Below, one piece after another: positions 42,984-52,120 of a stretch of 64,000 bases of DNA. Positions within the stretch are counted from its first letter, which is position 1; the number at the start of each line of letters is the position of its first letter. This DNA is from Runella zeae DSM 19591 (GTDB lineage: Bacteria; Bacteroidota; Bacteroidia; Cytophagales; Spirosomataceae): the NCBI RefSeq assembly GCF_000423565.1, contig NZ_KE384042.1:152480-216479 (forward strand), in the 5' to 3' direction. The notes below the pieces were generated by a model. The model was not told the DNA's origin, searched no databases, and was given only the letters and a program-made list of their open reading frames with translations. The position numbers were made by a program, and so were the translations under genes.

Positions 42984-44102
42984 ATGGTTTATTTAGTTGG
43001 AATATTGTTAGTAGTGCTGTTAGGCGTAGCAATCGCAATAGCAGCAAAATTACAAAAGGTTATGAAAGGTGTTCAGCCTGAAAATCAGGATGATATGCCC
43101 GTTCCTAACAACAAAGTTAATGGTGCGCTTTGGATTGTTTTTTTGATTTTAGGAACAATCGGTGTGGTCGCGTCTTATTGGTCGGCTAAAGATTACTTCT
43201 TACCTGAAGCGTCATCGCCGCACGGACGTGAGACGGATAGTCAGTTTTGGTTTGATATGTCATTATTGACCATTGCTTTTTTTGCAGTTAATTTCTTGTT
43301 GTTTTTCTTTTCTTGGAGATACCAGTATAAGAAAGGTTATAAAGCCACATTTTATCCTGAAAATCACAAACTTGAATTGATTTGGACGGCTGTACCAGCG
43401 GTGATAATGGCCGTGCTGGTATTCTTGGGCTTTCGTACTTGGACTCAGATCATGGCCGATGCCCCCGCCGACTCACAAGTAATAGAAATCATGGGTAAGC
43501 AGTTTGGATGGATTGTACGCTATGGAGGTGTGCAAGATAACAAACTTGGCAATTATAACTACAAGCTTATTTCATCAGACAATGAAATGGGAATTGACTA
43601 TTCAGACGAAGCCTCTATGGATGATTTTATCAATCCTAGTGAGATGCACGTAGAAGTGGGTAAGCCAGTATTGTTGAAAATTCGTGCTCGTGATGTATTA
43701 CATAGTGTTTATATTCCTCATATGCGAGTTAAAATGGATGCAGTTCCTGGAATGCCTACCAAATTCTGGTTCATTCCTGATAAATCTACTGCACAAATGC
43801 GAGCGGAATTGAATAATCCTAATTTTGATTATGAAATCGCTTGTACTGAAGTATGTGGACGTGGGCACTTTGCAATGAAGCTTCGCTTGATAGTTGAGGA
43901 TAAGGCTGCGGTAGACACTTGGAAACAGCAACAAAAACCACAACTTTCGTTGATTTTGGAATCAAACCCCAAGTTTATTTCCAAAATCCCTGAGAAATTG
44001 CGTGCTAAGGCGATGGATTATGCGCCATATGTGGAAGAAGCTACTGATAGTACAACTGCTGAATCAGGATCAGCGGCAGCCACAAGCGCGTCATTACGTT
44101 AA
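42984..44102 (+). CDS. coxB: cytochrome c oxidase subunit II
   Basis: The 372-residue protein has three hydrophobic segments near the N-terminus, one serving as a signal-anchor, and a cupredoxin domain with the full CuA site: C287, C291, H295 and M298 in CTEVCGRGHFAM, plus the upstream His in VLHSVYIPHMRVK. It accepts electrons from cytochrome c and passes them to subunit I. There is no fused C-terminal cytochrome c domain, so this is an aa3 rather than a caa3 enzyme. It sits 30 bases after actF in the same block. Confidence 0.95.
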   Translation: MVYLVGILLVVLLGVAIAIAAKLQKVMKGVQPENQDDMPVPNNKVNGALWIVFLILGTIGVVASYWSAKDYFLPEASSPHGRETDSQFWFDMSLLTIAFFAVNFLLFFFSWRYQYKKGYKATFYPENHKLELIWTAVPAVIMAVLVFLGFRTWTQIMADAPADSQVIEIMGKQFGWIVRYGGVQDNKLGNYNYKLISSDNEMGIDYSDEASMDDFINPSEMHVEVGKPVLLKIRARDVLHSVYIPHMRVKMDAVPGMPTKFWFIPDKSTAQMRAELNNPNFDYEIACTEVCGRGHFAMKLRLIVEDKAAVDTWKQQQKPQLSLILESNPKFISKIPEKLRAKAMDYAPYVEEATDSTTAESGSAAATSASLR

Positions 44103-44132
44103 TTTAACCAACCACTTTAAACTCTTATAAAA

Positions 44133-46013
44133 ATGTCGGTAGTAGAGGCCAATTTGGATCACGATATTCACGCTCATGATGAGCATGAACATCATGAAGA
44201 GTTAAACTTCTGGCGTAAGTATATCTTCTCAGAAGATCACAAAGTGATTGCTAAACAATACATGATTACTGGTATATTTTGGGCAATCATTGGGGCAGCG
44301 ATGTCAATTATTTTCCGGCTTCAATTAGGGTTTCCGGGCGCTAACCTAAGCTGGCTAAAACCAATTTTAGGAAAATGGATTACTGATACAGGTGCATTAG
44401 ATCCTAATTTTTACCTTGCTTTGGTAACAATGCACGGCACTATCATGGTATTTTTTGTACTTACTGCTGGTCTTAGTGGTACATTCAGTAACTTCTTGAT
44501 TCCGCTTCAAATAGGAGCGAGAGATATGGCATCTGGTTTTTTGAACATGCTATCTTTTTGGCTTTTCTTTGTTTCAGGATTGTTGATGTTTGTTTCTATT
44601 TTTATCGAAACAGGCCCTGCTGCTGGTGGATGGGTAATTTATCCGCCATTAAGTGCTTTACCCAAGGCCCACATGGGATCTGAAATGGGGATGACGCTTT
44701 GGTTGGCTAGTATGGCTATTTTTATCATGTCGTCATTGCTTGGTAGCTTAAACTACATTACAACAGTCATCAACCTTCGCACAAGAGGTATGACCTTTAC
44801 GCGCTTACCCTTAACAATTTGGGCTTTTATGATTACAGCCGTTTTGGGAGTAATCTCATTCCCCGTGTTGTTGTCAGCTGCTCTTTTGTTGATTTTTGAT
44901 CGTCATTTCGGGACTAGCTTCTATCTTTCTGAAATTTATATTGATGGTGAAGCTTTGCCAAATGTCGGCGGTAGCCCTATCTTATTTCAACACTTGTTCT
45001 GGTTTTTAGGACACCCTGAAGTTTATATCGTACTCTTGCCTGCCTTGGGTATTACTTCTGAGATTATTGCTACCAATTCTCGCAAACCAATCTTCGGTTA
45101 TCGTGCGATGATTGCTTCTATCATGGCAATTGCTTTCTTAGCCTTTATTGTATGGGCTCACCATATGTTTGTGACAGGAATGAACCCATTCTTGGGATCA
45201 ATCTTTATGTTCTTGACCCTTATCATTGCGGTGCCTTCGGCCGTAAAAGCCTTTAATTATATCACTACTCTTTGGAGAGGTAACATTGTATTTACTCCTG
45301 CAATGTTATTTTCGATTGGGTTGGTATCTTTATTTGTGTCAGGTGGTTTGACAGGTATTATTTTAGGGAACTCTGCTCTTGATATTCAGTTGCACGATAC
45401 TTATTTTGTAGTTGCTCACTTCCACATTGTAATGGGAGCGGCTTCTGCTTTTGGTTTCTTTGCAGGTATTTATCACTGGTATCCTAAGATGTTTGGTAGA
45501 ATGCTTAATAATACTCAAGGACAAATCCACTTCTGGTTGACTTTTGCAGGGGTATATTTAGTATTTATGCCAATGCACTATGTAGGTATAGCTGGTTTCC
45601 CTCGTCGTTATTACCAATTCACCGGTTTTGATTTTACGAAGTCGTTTACTGATTTAAACATGTTTATAAGTGTTGCGGCAATTTTCACTTTCTTTGCTCA
45701 ATTTATATTCCTCTGGAATTTCTTCTACAGCATGTTTAAAGGTAAAGTAGCTCCTCAAAACCCATGGAAATCAAACACATTGGAGTGGACTACTCCAGTA
45801 AACGTAGGTCATGGAAACTGGGTTGGTGAGATTCCAGCAGTATATCGTTGGCCATATGACTATAGCAAACCTGGCTCTGAAGTTGACTTTATTCCTCAGA
45901 ATATACCTCATTCCCAAACGCCCGAATCTAACTTCCCGCATGAGAATGAGTATATAGCTCAGGAGAAAGAAATTGAGGCTCAAAATTATAATGACCAATT
46001 CGCGGCTCATTAA
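44133..46013 (+). CDS. coxA: cytochrome c oxidase subunit I, aa3 type
   Basis: The 626-residue, twelve-span protein holds haem a, haem a3 and CuB. The ligand pattern is complete: VTMHGTIMVFF in helix II, WFLGHPEVYIVLLPA (CuB His and cross-linked Tyr), VWAHHMFVTGM (two CuB His) and HDTYFVVAHFHIVMG (His for a3 and a). The lateral N-terminus is rich in histidine and acidic residues (DHDIHAHDEHEHHEEL). It reduces oxygen to water and pumps protons. The final 23 bases overlap the ctaA gene. Confidence 0.97.
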   Translation: MSVVEANLDHDIHAHDEHEHHEELNFWRKYIFSEDHKVIAKQYMITGIFWAIIGAAMSIIFRLQLGFPGANLSWLKPILGKWITDTGALDPNFYLALVTMHGTIMVFFVLTAGLSGTFSNFLIPLQIGARDMASGFLNMLSFWLFFVSGLLMFVSIFIETGPAAGGWVIYPPLSALPKAHMGSEMGMTLWLASMAIFIMSSLLGSLNYITTVINLRTRGMTFTRLPLTIWAFMITAVLGVISFPVLLSAALLLIFDRHFGTSFYLSEIYIDGEALPNVGGSPILFQHLFWFLGHPEVYIVLLPALGITSEIIATNSRKPIFGYRAMIASIMAIAFLAFIVWAHHMFVTGMNPFLGSIFMFLTLIIAVPSAVKAFNYITTLWRGNIVFTPAMLFSIGLVSLFVSGGLTGIILGNSALDIQLHDTYFVVAHFHIVMGAASAFGFFAGIYHWYPKMFGRMLNNTQGQIHFWLTFAGVYLVFMPMHYVGIAGFPRRYYQFTGFDFTKSFTDLNMFISVAAIFTFFAQFIFLWNFFYSMFKGKVAPQNPWKSNTLEWTTPVNVGHGNWVGEIPAVYRWPYDYSKPGSEVDFIPQNIPHSQTPESNFPHENEYIAQEKEIEAQNYNDQFAAH

Positions 46014-47013
46014 TTCAAACGACAATAATCGCCTATTTCGAAGACTGGCACTTCTAACGGTAGTTGTAGTCTATCTTTTGATACTGATTGGAGGTATCGT
46101 TAGAAGTACTGGTTCTGGAATGGGATGCCCTGATTGGCCAAAGTGCTTTGGAAGCTGGGTTCCCCCCACAGAGGTGTCTCAGCTACCTCCAAATTATCAG
46201 GAAATATATGGGGCTAAGCTCAAAGGTGAAATTGAGTTTAATGCCTTCAAGACTTGGACAGAATACCTCAATCGTCTTTTTGGGGCATTTACAGGTCTTA
46301 TGATTTTTGCAACTTTGCTTGCTTCGGTGTCATATATCAAAAAAGACCGCCCTGTATTTACGGTAAGCTTGCTTACTTTTTTACTGGTAGGTTTTCAGGG
46401 ATGGCTAGGGTCAAAAGTCGTTTCCACCGAATTGGCACCTTGGTTGGTGACTTTGCACATGCTTTTGGCGATTGTGATTGTTTTTTTTCTATTGTATGTG
46501 GTAGCACGTACCTATGTGGGAAATATCCAAATTGAGAAAATAGAAAATAAAACGCTGCTGAATCGGTGGCTATTTATGACCATAGGATTGTCGCTTATCC
46601 AAGTGTTGATAGGAACTCAAGTGAGAGAGGCTATGGATGTGGTGATTGACAAACTCGGTAATGAAAGACGCGCTGAATGGATTGAAAATTTAGGGCTTTC
46701 ATTTTACGTACATCGCTCTTTTTCAATATTGATTATGATTCTTCACATAGGGCTTGTTTACTGGCTTAAAAAGAACACAATAGCGAAAGGAGTTTTATCC
46801 CAACTGACGATGGCTTTGTTGATAATGGTTGCGGTTGAAATTGTCTCAGGGGTGATATTGGCTTATTTGAGCGTTCCCGCACTTATACAGCCCATCCACC
46901 TTACATTGGCTACCCTTGCTTTAGGCTTACAATTTGTGATTGGCTTGTTGATAAATGCAAAGGTGGTATTTACCCAAAAATCGGTTGTGAAAAGCAGCCC
47001 CATTAATGTTTGA
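45991..47013 (+). CDS. ctaA: heme A synthase (COX15/CtaA)
   Basis: The 340-residue membrane protein has about eight spans and the CtaA landmarks RSTGSGMGCPDWPKCFG near the N-terminus, LNRLFGAFTGLMIF, LHMLLAIVIVFFLLYVV, VHRSFSILIMILHIGL and PIHLTLATLALG. It oxidises the methyl group of haem O to give haem A, needed by CoxA. I start at the ATG at 45991, giving a 23-base overlap with coxA in another frame; an upstream TTG is less likely. CtaB follows immediately. Confidence 0.94.
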   Translation: MTNSRLINSNDNNRLFRRLALLTVVVVYLLILIGGIVRSTGSGMGCPDWPKCFGSWVPPTEVSQLPPNYQEIYGAKLKGEIEFNAFKTWTEYLNRLFGAFTGLMIFATLLASVSYIKKDRPVFTVSLLTFLLVGFQGWLGSKVVSTELAPWLVTLHMLLAIVIVFFLLYVVARTYVGNIQIEKIENKTLLNRWLFMTIGLSLIQVLIGTQVREAMDVVIDKLGNERRAEWIENLGLSFYVHRSFSILIMILHIGLVYWLKKNTIAKGVLSQLTMALLIMVAVEIVSGVILAYLSVPALIQPIHLTLATLALGLQFVIGLLINAKVVFTQKSVVKSSPINV

Positions 47014-47015
47014 AA

Positions 47016-47891
47016 ATGGTATTTACTTTTGATATTTTGATTGAAAAAGCAAAAGCTTATTTAGAGCTCATGAAGCTTAGATTGGCTTGGCTTGTCGCTT
47101 TTTCGGGGGCTTTTGGCTACAGTCTTGCGGTTGACAAAGTTGAATGGAATCCACTTATTTTGTTTTTATTGGCAGCTTTTGCTATTACTGGTGCGGCAAA
47201 TATCATCAATCAAATCATTGAAGTAGATCTGGATAAATTGATGAATCGCACACAGAATCGACCACTGCCAAGTGAGAGAGTGGGGGTACAAGAGGCAGTA
47301 GTTTTAGCGATTGTTTTGTTTTCGTTTGCTACTTTTATCTTCTTGGTTGAATTTAATTTGAGAGCTTGTGCTTTGGCGATACTCTCAACAATCCTTTACG
47401 GATTTGTATATACACCACTCAAAAAAGTGGGTCCGATTGCCGTTTTTGTAGGAGCCATTCCAGGTGCTTTTCCACCTATGATAGGCTGGGTAGCTGCTAC
47501 TAATCAGTTTGGGTTAGAACCAGGGATATTATTTGCAATTCAATTTTTTTGGCAATTCCCCCATTTCTGGGCTATTGCTTGGGTATTGGACAATGATTAT
47601 AAAAAGGCAGGCTTTAGACTATTGCCCGCTCAAGGGGGGAAAGACTTGAATACCGCCCGACAGATGATGATTTATACCTTGTTTTTGGTACCAGTCGCTT
47701 GGCTGCCGTATGAATTAGGTATGACAGGTATGGTTTCGGCATTGGTAGCGATGTTGTTTAGTGCAATGTTTTTGGCACAGACTTTTCATCTCATGCGTAA
47801 GTGCACAGACAAGACTGCTCTTCAGTTGATGTTTGGATCTTTTGCCTATTTGCCCATTGTGCAGATTGCCTACCTGATTGATAAAGTTTAA
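47016..47891 (+). CDS. ctaB: heme O synthase (protoheme IX farnesyltransferase, CtaB/CyoE)
   Basis: The 291-residue UbiA-type prenyltransferase attaches a farnesyl group to haem B to make haem O. It has nine hydrophobic segments and the two Asp-rich sites: NIINQIIEVDLDKLMNRTQNRPLP (N-x-x-x-D-x-x-x-D) and the second around GWVAATNQFGLEP to VLDNDYKKAGFRLLP. It begins 2 bases after the ctaA stop, so the two are coupled. CtaB makes haem O and CtaA converts it to haem A for CoxA. Confidence 0.94.
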   Translation: MVFTFDILIEKAKAYLELMKLRLAWLVAFSGAFGYSLAVDKVEWNPLILFLLAAFAITGAANIINQIIEVDLDKLMNRTQNRPLPSERVGVQEAVVLAIVLFSFATFIFLVEFNLRACALAILSTILYGFVYTPLKKVGPIAVFVGAIPGAFPPMIGWVAATNQFGLEPGILFAIQFFWQFPHFWAIAWVLDNDYKKAGFRLLPAQGGKDLNTARQMMIYTLFLVPVAWLPYELGMTGMVSALVAMLFSAMFLAQTFHLMRKCTDKTALQLMFGSFAYLPIVQIAYLIDKV

Positions 47892-47917
47892 CCTTAGAAA
47901 AGAAATAAAAGTTGAAG

Positions 47918-48502
47918 ATGGCAGAGGTTAAAAAATTAAGTATCGAGGAAGCACCAGATACGCTTTCAATGGACCCTAAGAAGTTTATTCTCTGGGGGTT
48001 CATTGTAACGATTATCATGTTGTTTGCTTCTCAAACTAGTGCCTATTTAGTAAGGAGAGCGGAGGGAAATTGGGTTGAGTTTCAGGTCCCCCTCATTTTT
48101 TGGTACAGTACAGCTGTATTGCTTGCAAGTAGTATCGCGATGCATTGGGCATATGTGGCAGCAAAAAAAGACAATTTCAGTACACTCAAAATAGCAATTT
48201 CTATTACATTTGTGTTGGGGCTTGCTTTTTTGTGGATGCAATTTGAGGGCTGGAAAGACTTAGTAGCCCAAAACGTGTACTTTGTAGGAAACCCCTCGGG
48301 TTCGTTTTTTTACGTATTTACATTGCTTCATGGGCTGCACTTGATTACTGGATTGATAGTTTTGTTCGTGACTTTTACTGCCTCGATGAGATTGAAAGTT
48401 CACGCCAAAAATCTACGACGTATTGAAATTTGTGCTACCTATTGGCATTTTCTAGATATTTTGTGGATTTATTTGTTTGTATTTCTTTTGTATTTCCGTT
48501 GA
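47918..48502 (+). CDS. heme-copper oxidase subunit III, short paralogue
   Basis: The 194-residue membrane protein has five spans and the subunit III pattern (FASQTSAYLVRRAEGNW, LLHGLHLITGLIVLF, CATYWHFLDILWIYLFV). The closing YWHFLD-W block is diagnostic. It is shorter than the next gene product. Two adjacent subunit III genes are frequent in Bacteroidota oxidase operons. I use the ATG at 47918, five codons after a TTG at 47912. Confidence 0.86.
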   Translation: MAEVKKLSIEEAPDTLSMDPKKFILWGFIVTIIMLFASQTSAYLVRRAEGNWVEFQVPLIFWYSTAVLLASSIAMHWAYVAAKKDNFSTLKIAISITFVLGLAFLWMQFEGWKDLVAQNVYFVGNPSGSFFYVFTLLHGLHLITGLIVLFVTFTASMRLKVHAKNLRRIEICATYWHFLDILWIYLFVFLLYFR

Positions 48503-48545
48503 GATAAAACTTTAATTAAAACCTGAATTTTATAATAGAATAACG

Positions 48546-49307
48546 ATGGCTGCTACTGCACAACCAAATGTAAAAAATGTATGGCTGGGTGGGGTTGAAC
48601 CCATGAAAGCTAGCTACGGTAAGTTGATGATGTGGTTCTTTTTGATTTCCGACACTTTCACCTTCTCGGCTTTGCTAGTTGCTTATGGATTAGTTCGTTT
48701 TAGTTCTCCCGCTTATGTTGGACAAGTGGCAGATTTTGTCGCTTCACCAGCTTACTGGCCTATTCCTGAAAAGGTATTTGATGCTATTCCATTTTTTCAT
48801 GGGTTGCATGCTCCCCTAGTTTTTGTAGGTATTATGACATTTATTTTGATTTTTAGTTCGGTTACGATGGTTTTAGCTGTTGAGGCTGGTCACCGCATGG
48901 ATCGTGCTGCTGTCGAAAAATATATGTTGTGGACTATCTTAGGGGGTGCCACGTTTTTGGGCTGCCAAGCTTGGGAATGGACTCACTTTATCGTAGGTAC
49001 AGATTCGGGAACTGTAGTCAAAGAATTGGTAGATGGAGACTGGGTTACGCATACGGTCTTTGGTGCTAACTTAACCCAAAACCAATATGGCCCGCCAGCT
49101 TTCGCTGATTTCTTCTTTTTTATTACAGGGTTTCATGGTACACACGTATTATCTGGCGTAATTTTGAATTTCTTAGTGTTTTATCGTACTGCTACTGGAC
49201 TTTATGAGAAACGTGGCCACTATGAAATGGTAGAAAAAATTGGACTATACTGGCACTTTGTAGATTTGGTATGGGTATTTGTATTTACATTCTTCTATCT
49301 TGTATAA
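48546..49307 (+). CDS. cytochrome c oxidase subunit III, long paralogue
   Basis: The 253-residue protein has seven hydrophobic segments and the subunit III signature (FHGTHVLSGVILNFLVFY near residue 200, YWHFVDLVWVFVFTFFYL at the end). It starts 43 bases after the shorter paralogue. It supports subunit I function and oxygen access; both genes are expected to contribute to the same oxidase or to form a split subunit III. Confidence 0.9.
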   Translation: MAATAQPNVKNVWLGGVEPMKASYGKLMMWFFLISDTFTFSALLVAYGLVRFSSPAYVGQVADFVASPAYWPIPEKVFDAIPFFHGLHAPLVFVGIMTFILIFSSVTMVLAVEAGHRMDRAAVEKYMLWTILGGATFLGCQAWEWTHFIVGTDSGTVVKELVDGDWVTHTVFGANLTQNQYGPPAFADFFFFITGFHGTHVLSGVILNFLVFYRTATGLYEKRGHYEMVEKIGLYWHFVDLVWVFVFTFFYLV

Positions 49308-49373
49308 TTCAAATCACTCAATACATCATTTTTCCTTTTTACTGTTGTTGTTAACTTAAAAAAATTAATATAA

Positions 49374-49694
49374 ATGGCACACGTACACGAGCACGAACAT
49401 GATGAAAACGCTGGTGCAGAGCAACGTAAAGCAATTTGGCGGACATTCTGGATTCTTCTGGCTATTACTGCTTTAGAGTTCTTGATTGCATTTACATTAG
49501 AAGCGGGAATACTTAAGACAGCGATATTTGTGGGGATGACTATTGTAAAGGCTTTCTACATAGTAGGGGAGTTTATGCACTTAAAGCATGAAGTCAAATC
49601 ATTGATTTGGTCCCTTTTAATCCCTTGTATTTTTGTAGTTTGGTTACTTATTGCGCTAATGCGTGAAGGAGGTTCGATTTTTGACTTGAGATAA
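49374..49694 (+). CDS. cytochrome c oxidase subunit IV-like membrane protein
   Basis: The 106-residue protein starts MAHVHEHEHDENAG, a histidine/acidic tail, and has three hydrophobic spans (TFWILLAITALEFLIAFTL, FVGMTIVKAFYIVGEFM, LIWSLLIPCIFVVWLLIALM), as in the small COX4-pro family of prokaryotic subunit IV. HLKHEVKSLIW is the conserved segment. It has no redox centre. Confidence 0.83.
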   Translation: MAHVHEHEHDENAGAEQRKAIWRTFWILLAITALEFLIAFTLEAGILKTAIFVGMTIVKAFYIVGEFMHLKHEVKSLIWSLLIPCIFVVWLLIALMREGGSIFDLR

Positions 49695-49699
49695 GTATT

Positions 49700-50218
49700 A
49701 TGCAGAAATATTTAAAAGCCGGCTTACTAACCATTGTGTTGGTATTGCCGGCTTTGGTTCTTTTATTTTTACACCTTTTTGCCGAAAATCATTTCAAGCT
49801 GCCCTATTTAGTTCCTCTCAAAGACACGACAGGGGCGATTCAAATGATGGGTGGAGATACCGTTTTTTATAAGGTTCCAGGGGTAGTACAATCCAAAATC
49901 AACGTGGTGGGGTTCTGGAAAGATGAAGAAGCGAGTCATTTGGCAGGACAGTTTTCAAGAGTCCAAAAATTGGCTTCTGAGGAGATTGTATTTCAGAGAG
50001 TTAGAAGCGAAGAGGATGAATTTGTAAACGTCTATAAACTCACACCTCTAAAAAAGTATCAATCTTCAGAAACCATTCCGTATACTCAACAGTTTGTCTT
50101 AATAGACAAAAAAGGCCATATAAGGGGTTTTTATGACGGTAGCGACCCAGTTGAAGTGGATCGTTTAATAGCAGAGTTGAAGATATTGCTGGATATTTAT
50201 AAAAAGGAAAAAACGTAG
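49700..50218 (+). CDS. SCO1/SenC-like protein with no cysteine
   Basis: The 172-residue protein has an N-terminal membrane anchor, a thioredoxin-like core (INVVGFWKDEEASHLAGQF) and a C-terminal SCO-like ending (FVLIDKKGHIRGFYDGSD, then a helix). SCO proteins deliver copper to the CuA site of subunit II through a C-x-x-x-C pair and a histidine. Here there is no cysteine anywhere in the chain, so it cannot bind copper in the normal way. The location is where a SCO gene normally lies, 5 bases after subunit IV and 1 base before DUF420. It may be a structural or regulatory relic. Confidence 0.7.
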   Translation: MQKYLKAGLLTIVLVLPALVLLFLHLFAENHFKLPYLVPLKDTTGAIQMMGGDTVFYKVPGVVQSKINVVGFWKDEEASHLAGQFSRVQKLASEEIVFQRVRSEEDEFVNVYKLTPLKKYQSSETIPYTQQFVLIDKKGHIRGFYDGSDPVEVDRLIAELKILLDIYKKEKT

Positions 50219-50219
50219 A

Positions 50220-50762
50220 ATGGCTACACTTTCTCTTCCTAATGATAAAAAATACAACCGCATCATTAATATTATTGCGGTGGCGATTCCGGTGGTGGTG
50301 GCTATATTGCTCAATCCACGGATTCCAAAAGTTGATTTGGGAGAATGGACCCAAATGCTTCCTCATCTTAATGGAGTTATCAACTCGCTTACTACTTTAG
50401 CATTACTGGCGGGGTTTTATTTTATTAAACAAAACAACATCGCGATGCACCGTCGTGCTATGACGATAGCTTTTGGATTAGGAGCTATTTTTTTAGTAAG
50501 TTATGTATTGTATCACCTATCCAACGATTCTACTCCCTTTGGAGGTGAAGGCATTATTAGACCCATTTACTATTTTTTGCTTATCTCTCATATTACACTT
50601 TCTATAGGGGTTGTTTGGTTTGTATTAAGAGCCATATATTTTGCATTGAGCAATCAAATAGATTTACATCGTAAAGTAGTGAAATGGGCATTCCCGATAT
50701 GGCTTTATGTAAGCATTACAGGTGTTGTTGTTTATTTAATGATTAGGCCTTATTATCAATAA
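50220..50762 (+). CDS. DUF420 membrane protein, oxidase-assembly type
   Basis: The 180-residue protein has five hydrophobic spans and conserved histidines in LPHLNG, IAMHRRAM, VLYHLSND, SHITLS and DLHRKV, the DUF420 pattern. DUF420/CtaM-like proteins are needed for oxidase maturation in Firmicutes, and the gene usually follows the oxidase genes, as here. It starts 1 base after the SCO-like gene. Confidence 0.88.
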   Translation: MATLSLPNDKKYNRIINIIAVAIPVVVAILLNPRIPKVDLGEWTQMLPHLNGVINSLTTLALLAGFYFIKQNNIAMHRRAMTIAFGLGAIFLVSYVLYHLSNDSTPFGGEGIIRPIYYFLLISHITLSIGVVWFVLRAIYFALSNQIDLHRKVVKWAFPIWLYVSITGVVVYLMIRPYYQ

Positions 50763-50768
50763 TTTACC

Positions 50769-51047
50769 ATGAAAAGACTTAAATTTTTGTTTATCGCCTT
50801 CATACTATTGGTTTTAAATGTAAGTACTACCTTAGCACAATGTGCTATGTGCAAAGGCGCAGTAGAAACCAATATGAGTACTGGACGTAATGTGATCGGA
50901 AACGGAATCAACGCTGGCATTGCGTATCTTTTTGTATTTCCGTACTTGACAGTAGGGGTAATTGCTTTTTTGTGGTACAGAAGTAGCAAAAAAGAACTAG
51001 CTAAAAAACTTGCGATTCAGGCGAGGGTCAAAGAGGCTTTACGTTAA
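50769..51047 (+). CDS. small exported membrane protein with a CAMC motif
   Basis: The 92-residue protein has a signal-like N-terminus (LFIAFILLVLNVSTTLAQ) followed directly by CAMCKGAVE, then one membrane span (GIAYLFVFPYLTVGVIAFLW) and a basic tail. Cys-x-Met-Cys could bind copper. The protein lies 6 bases after DUF420 at the end of the oxidase block. No family is assigned by me. Confidence 0.7.
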   Translation: MKRLKFLFIAFILLVLNVSTTLAQCAMCKGAVETNMSTGRNVIGNGINAGIAYLFVFPYLTVGVIAFLWYRSSKKELAKKLAIQARVKEALR

Positions 51048-51199
51048 AGCAAGGCCTCTAGTGGCGTATTTAGCATTCTTTAAGTCAATCACGATCTACA
51101 TCCGTTTAAGACTTTAGGTGCTTGTTTTTTATAATTAATTAATCAACGGACAATCGCCGCTGCGACCCGTAACTAACTGTGTGTAAGCACGCAAGAGTG

Positions 51200-52063
51200 A
51201 TGTTTAATTCTGCCAAACCTCTTTTCGACTATATTGTTAAGAATGTAACAGCCTATTCTTCAAAAGAGACTAAAGCTATTGCTTTTATGTTGTTGGAGCA
51301 TTATTTACGCCTAAGAAACGTGGATGTATTGGTAGATAAGCCTATTGCTTCTACTGAATCACAGCCCGATTGGGAGCAAATTGTAGCGCGCCTCAACCAA
51401 AGCGAGCCTATCCAGCATATCATAGGTTCGGCTTTTTTCTGTGGTTTAGAATTTAAAGTATCTCCTTCTGTTTTGATTCCACGCCCAGAAACCGAAGAAT
51501 TGGTTCGTTTAATCGTGAAAGATTGTTTTTGGGACGAAAACCCTGTCAAAATTGTTGATATTGGTACTGGAAGTGGTTGTATTGCGATTGCATTGGATAG
51601 GTTTATGTCTTTTGCAAAAGTACGGGGGTGGGATGTATCCGATGATGCCCTTGTGATAGCCCAAGAAAATGCTCATCGCTTGTTGTCGGAAGTAATTTTT
51701 GAAAAATACGATATTTTACAGCAAGATACTTTTGAAGGGCAGTTTGACTGTGTTGTGAGCAATCCACCTTATGTTACTTATTCTGAACAAACTAGTATGC
51801 AGCCCAATGTACTTCGATTTGAACCGCATTTGGCATTGTTTGTAGAAGATCAAGACCCATTGTTGTTTTACAGAGCCATAGCCGATTTTTGCCTCAAACA
51901 TCTCAAACTGACAGGGGCTTGCTACGTCGAAATCAATGAGCAGTTTGGTGATACCACCAAAAATCTTTTTTTACAGAAAGGTTTTAAAAAGGTTGAAATT
52001 ATACAAGATATGCATGGTAAAGATAGAATCCTAAAAGCCAAGTTGTCGGAAGAAGGCTTATAA
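51200..52063 (+). CDS. prmC: peptide chain release factor N5-glutamine methyltransferase
   Basis: The 287-residue enzyme methylates the Gln of the GGQ loop in release factors RF1/RF2, in the cytoplasm. It has the PrmC N-terminal helices, the HIIGSAFFCGLEFKV and LIPRPETEELV blocks, a SAM-binding DIGTGSGCIAIAL, and the catalytic NPPYVT. These uniquely identify PrmC/HemK. I start at the ATG at 51200, seven codons after a GTG in the same frame. The release-factor gene is not in the window. The gap 51048-51199 contains no gene I recognise. Confidence 0.95.
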   Translation: MFNSAKPLFDYIVKNVTAYSSKETKAIAFMLLEHYLRLRNVDVLVDKPIASTESQPDWEQIVARLNQSEPIQHIIGSAFFCGLEFKVSPSVLIPRPETEELVRLIVKDCFWDENPVKIVDIGTGSGCIAIALDRFMSFAKVRGWDVSDDALVIAQENAHRLLSEVIFEKYDILQQDTFEGQFDCVVSNPPYVTYSEQTSMQPNVLRFEPHLALFVEDQDPLLFYRAIADFCLKHLKLTGACYVEINEQFGDTTKNLFLQKGFKKVEIIQDMHGKDRILKAKLSEEGL

Positions 52064-52120
52064 GCGATTCAAATTTTGCGTAGTCAGGAAGCTAGTTTTT
52101 ATGAAGATGTGGAGGATACA

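Noticed and set aside
50997..51199. Possible RNA gene or riboswitch before prmC
   Set aside because: No stable fold or known motif is found in this interval.
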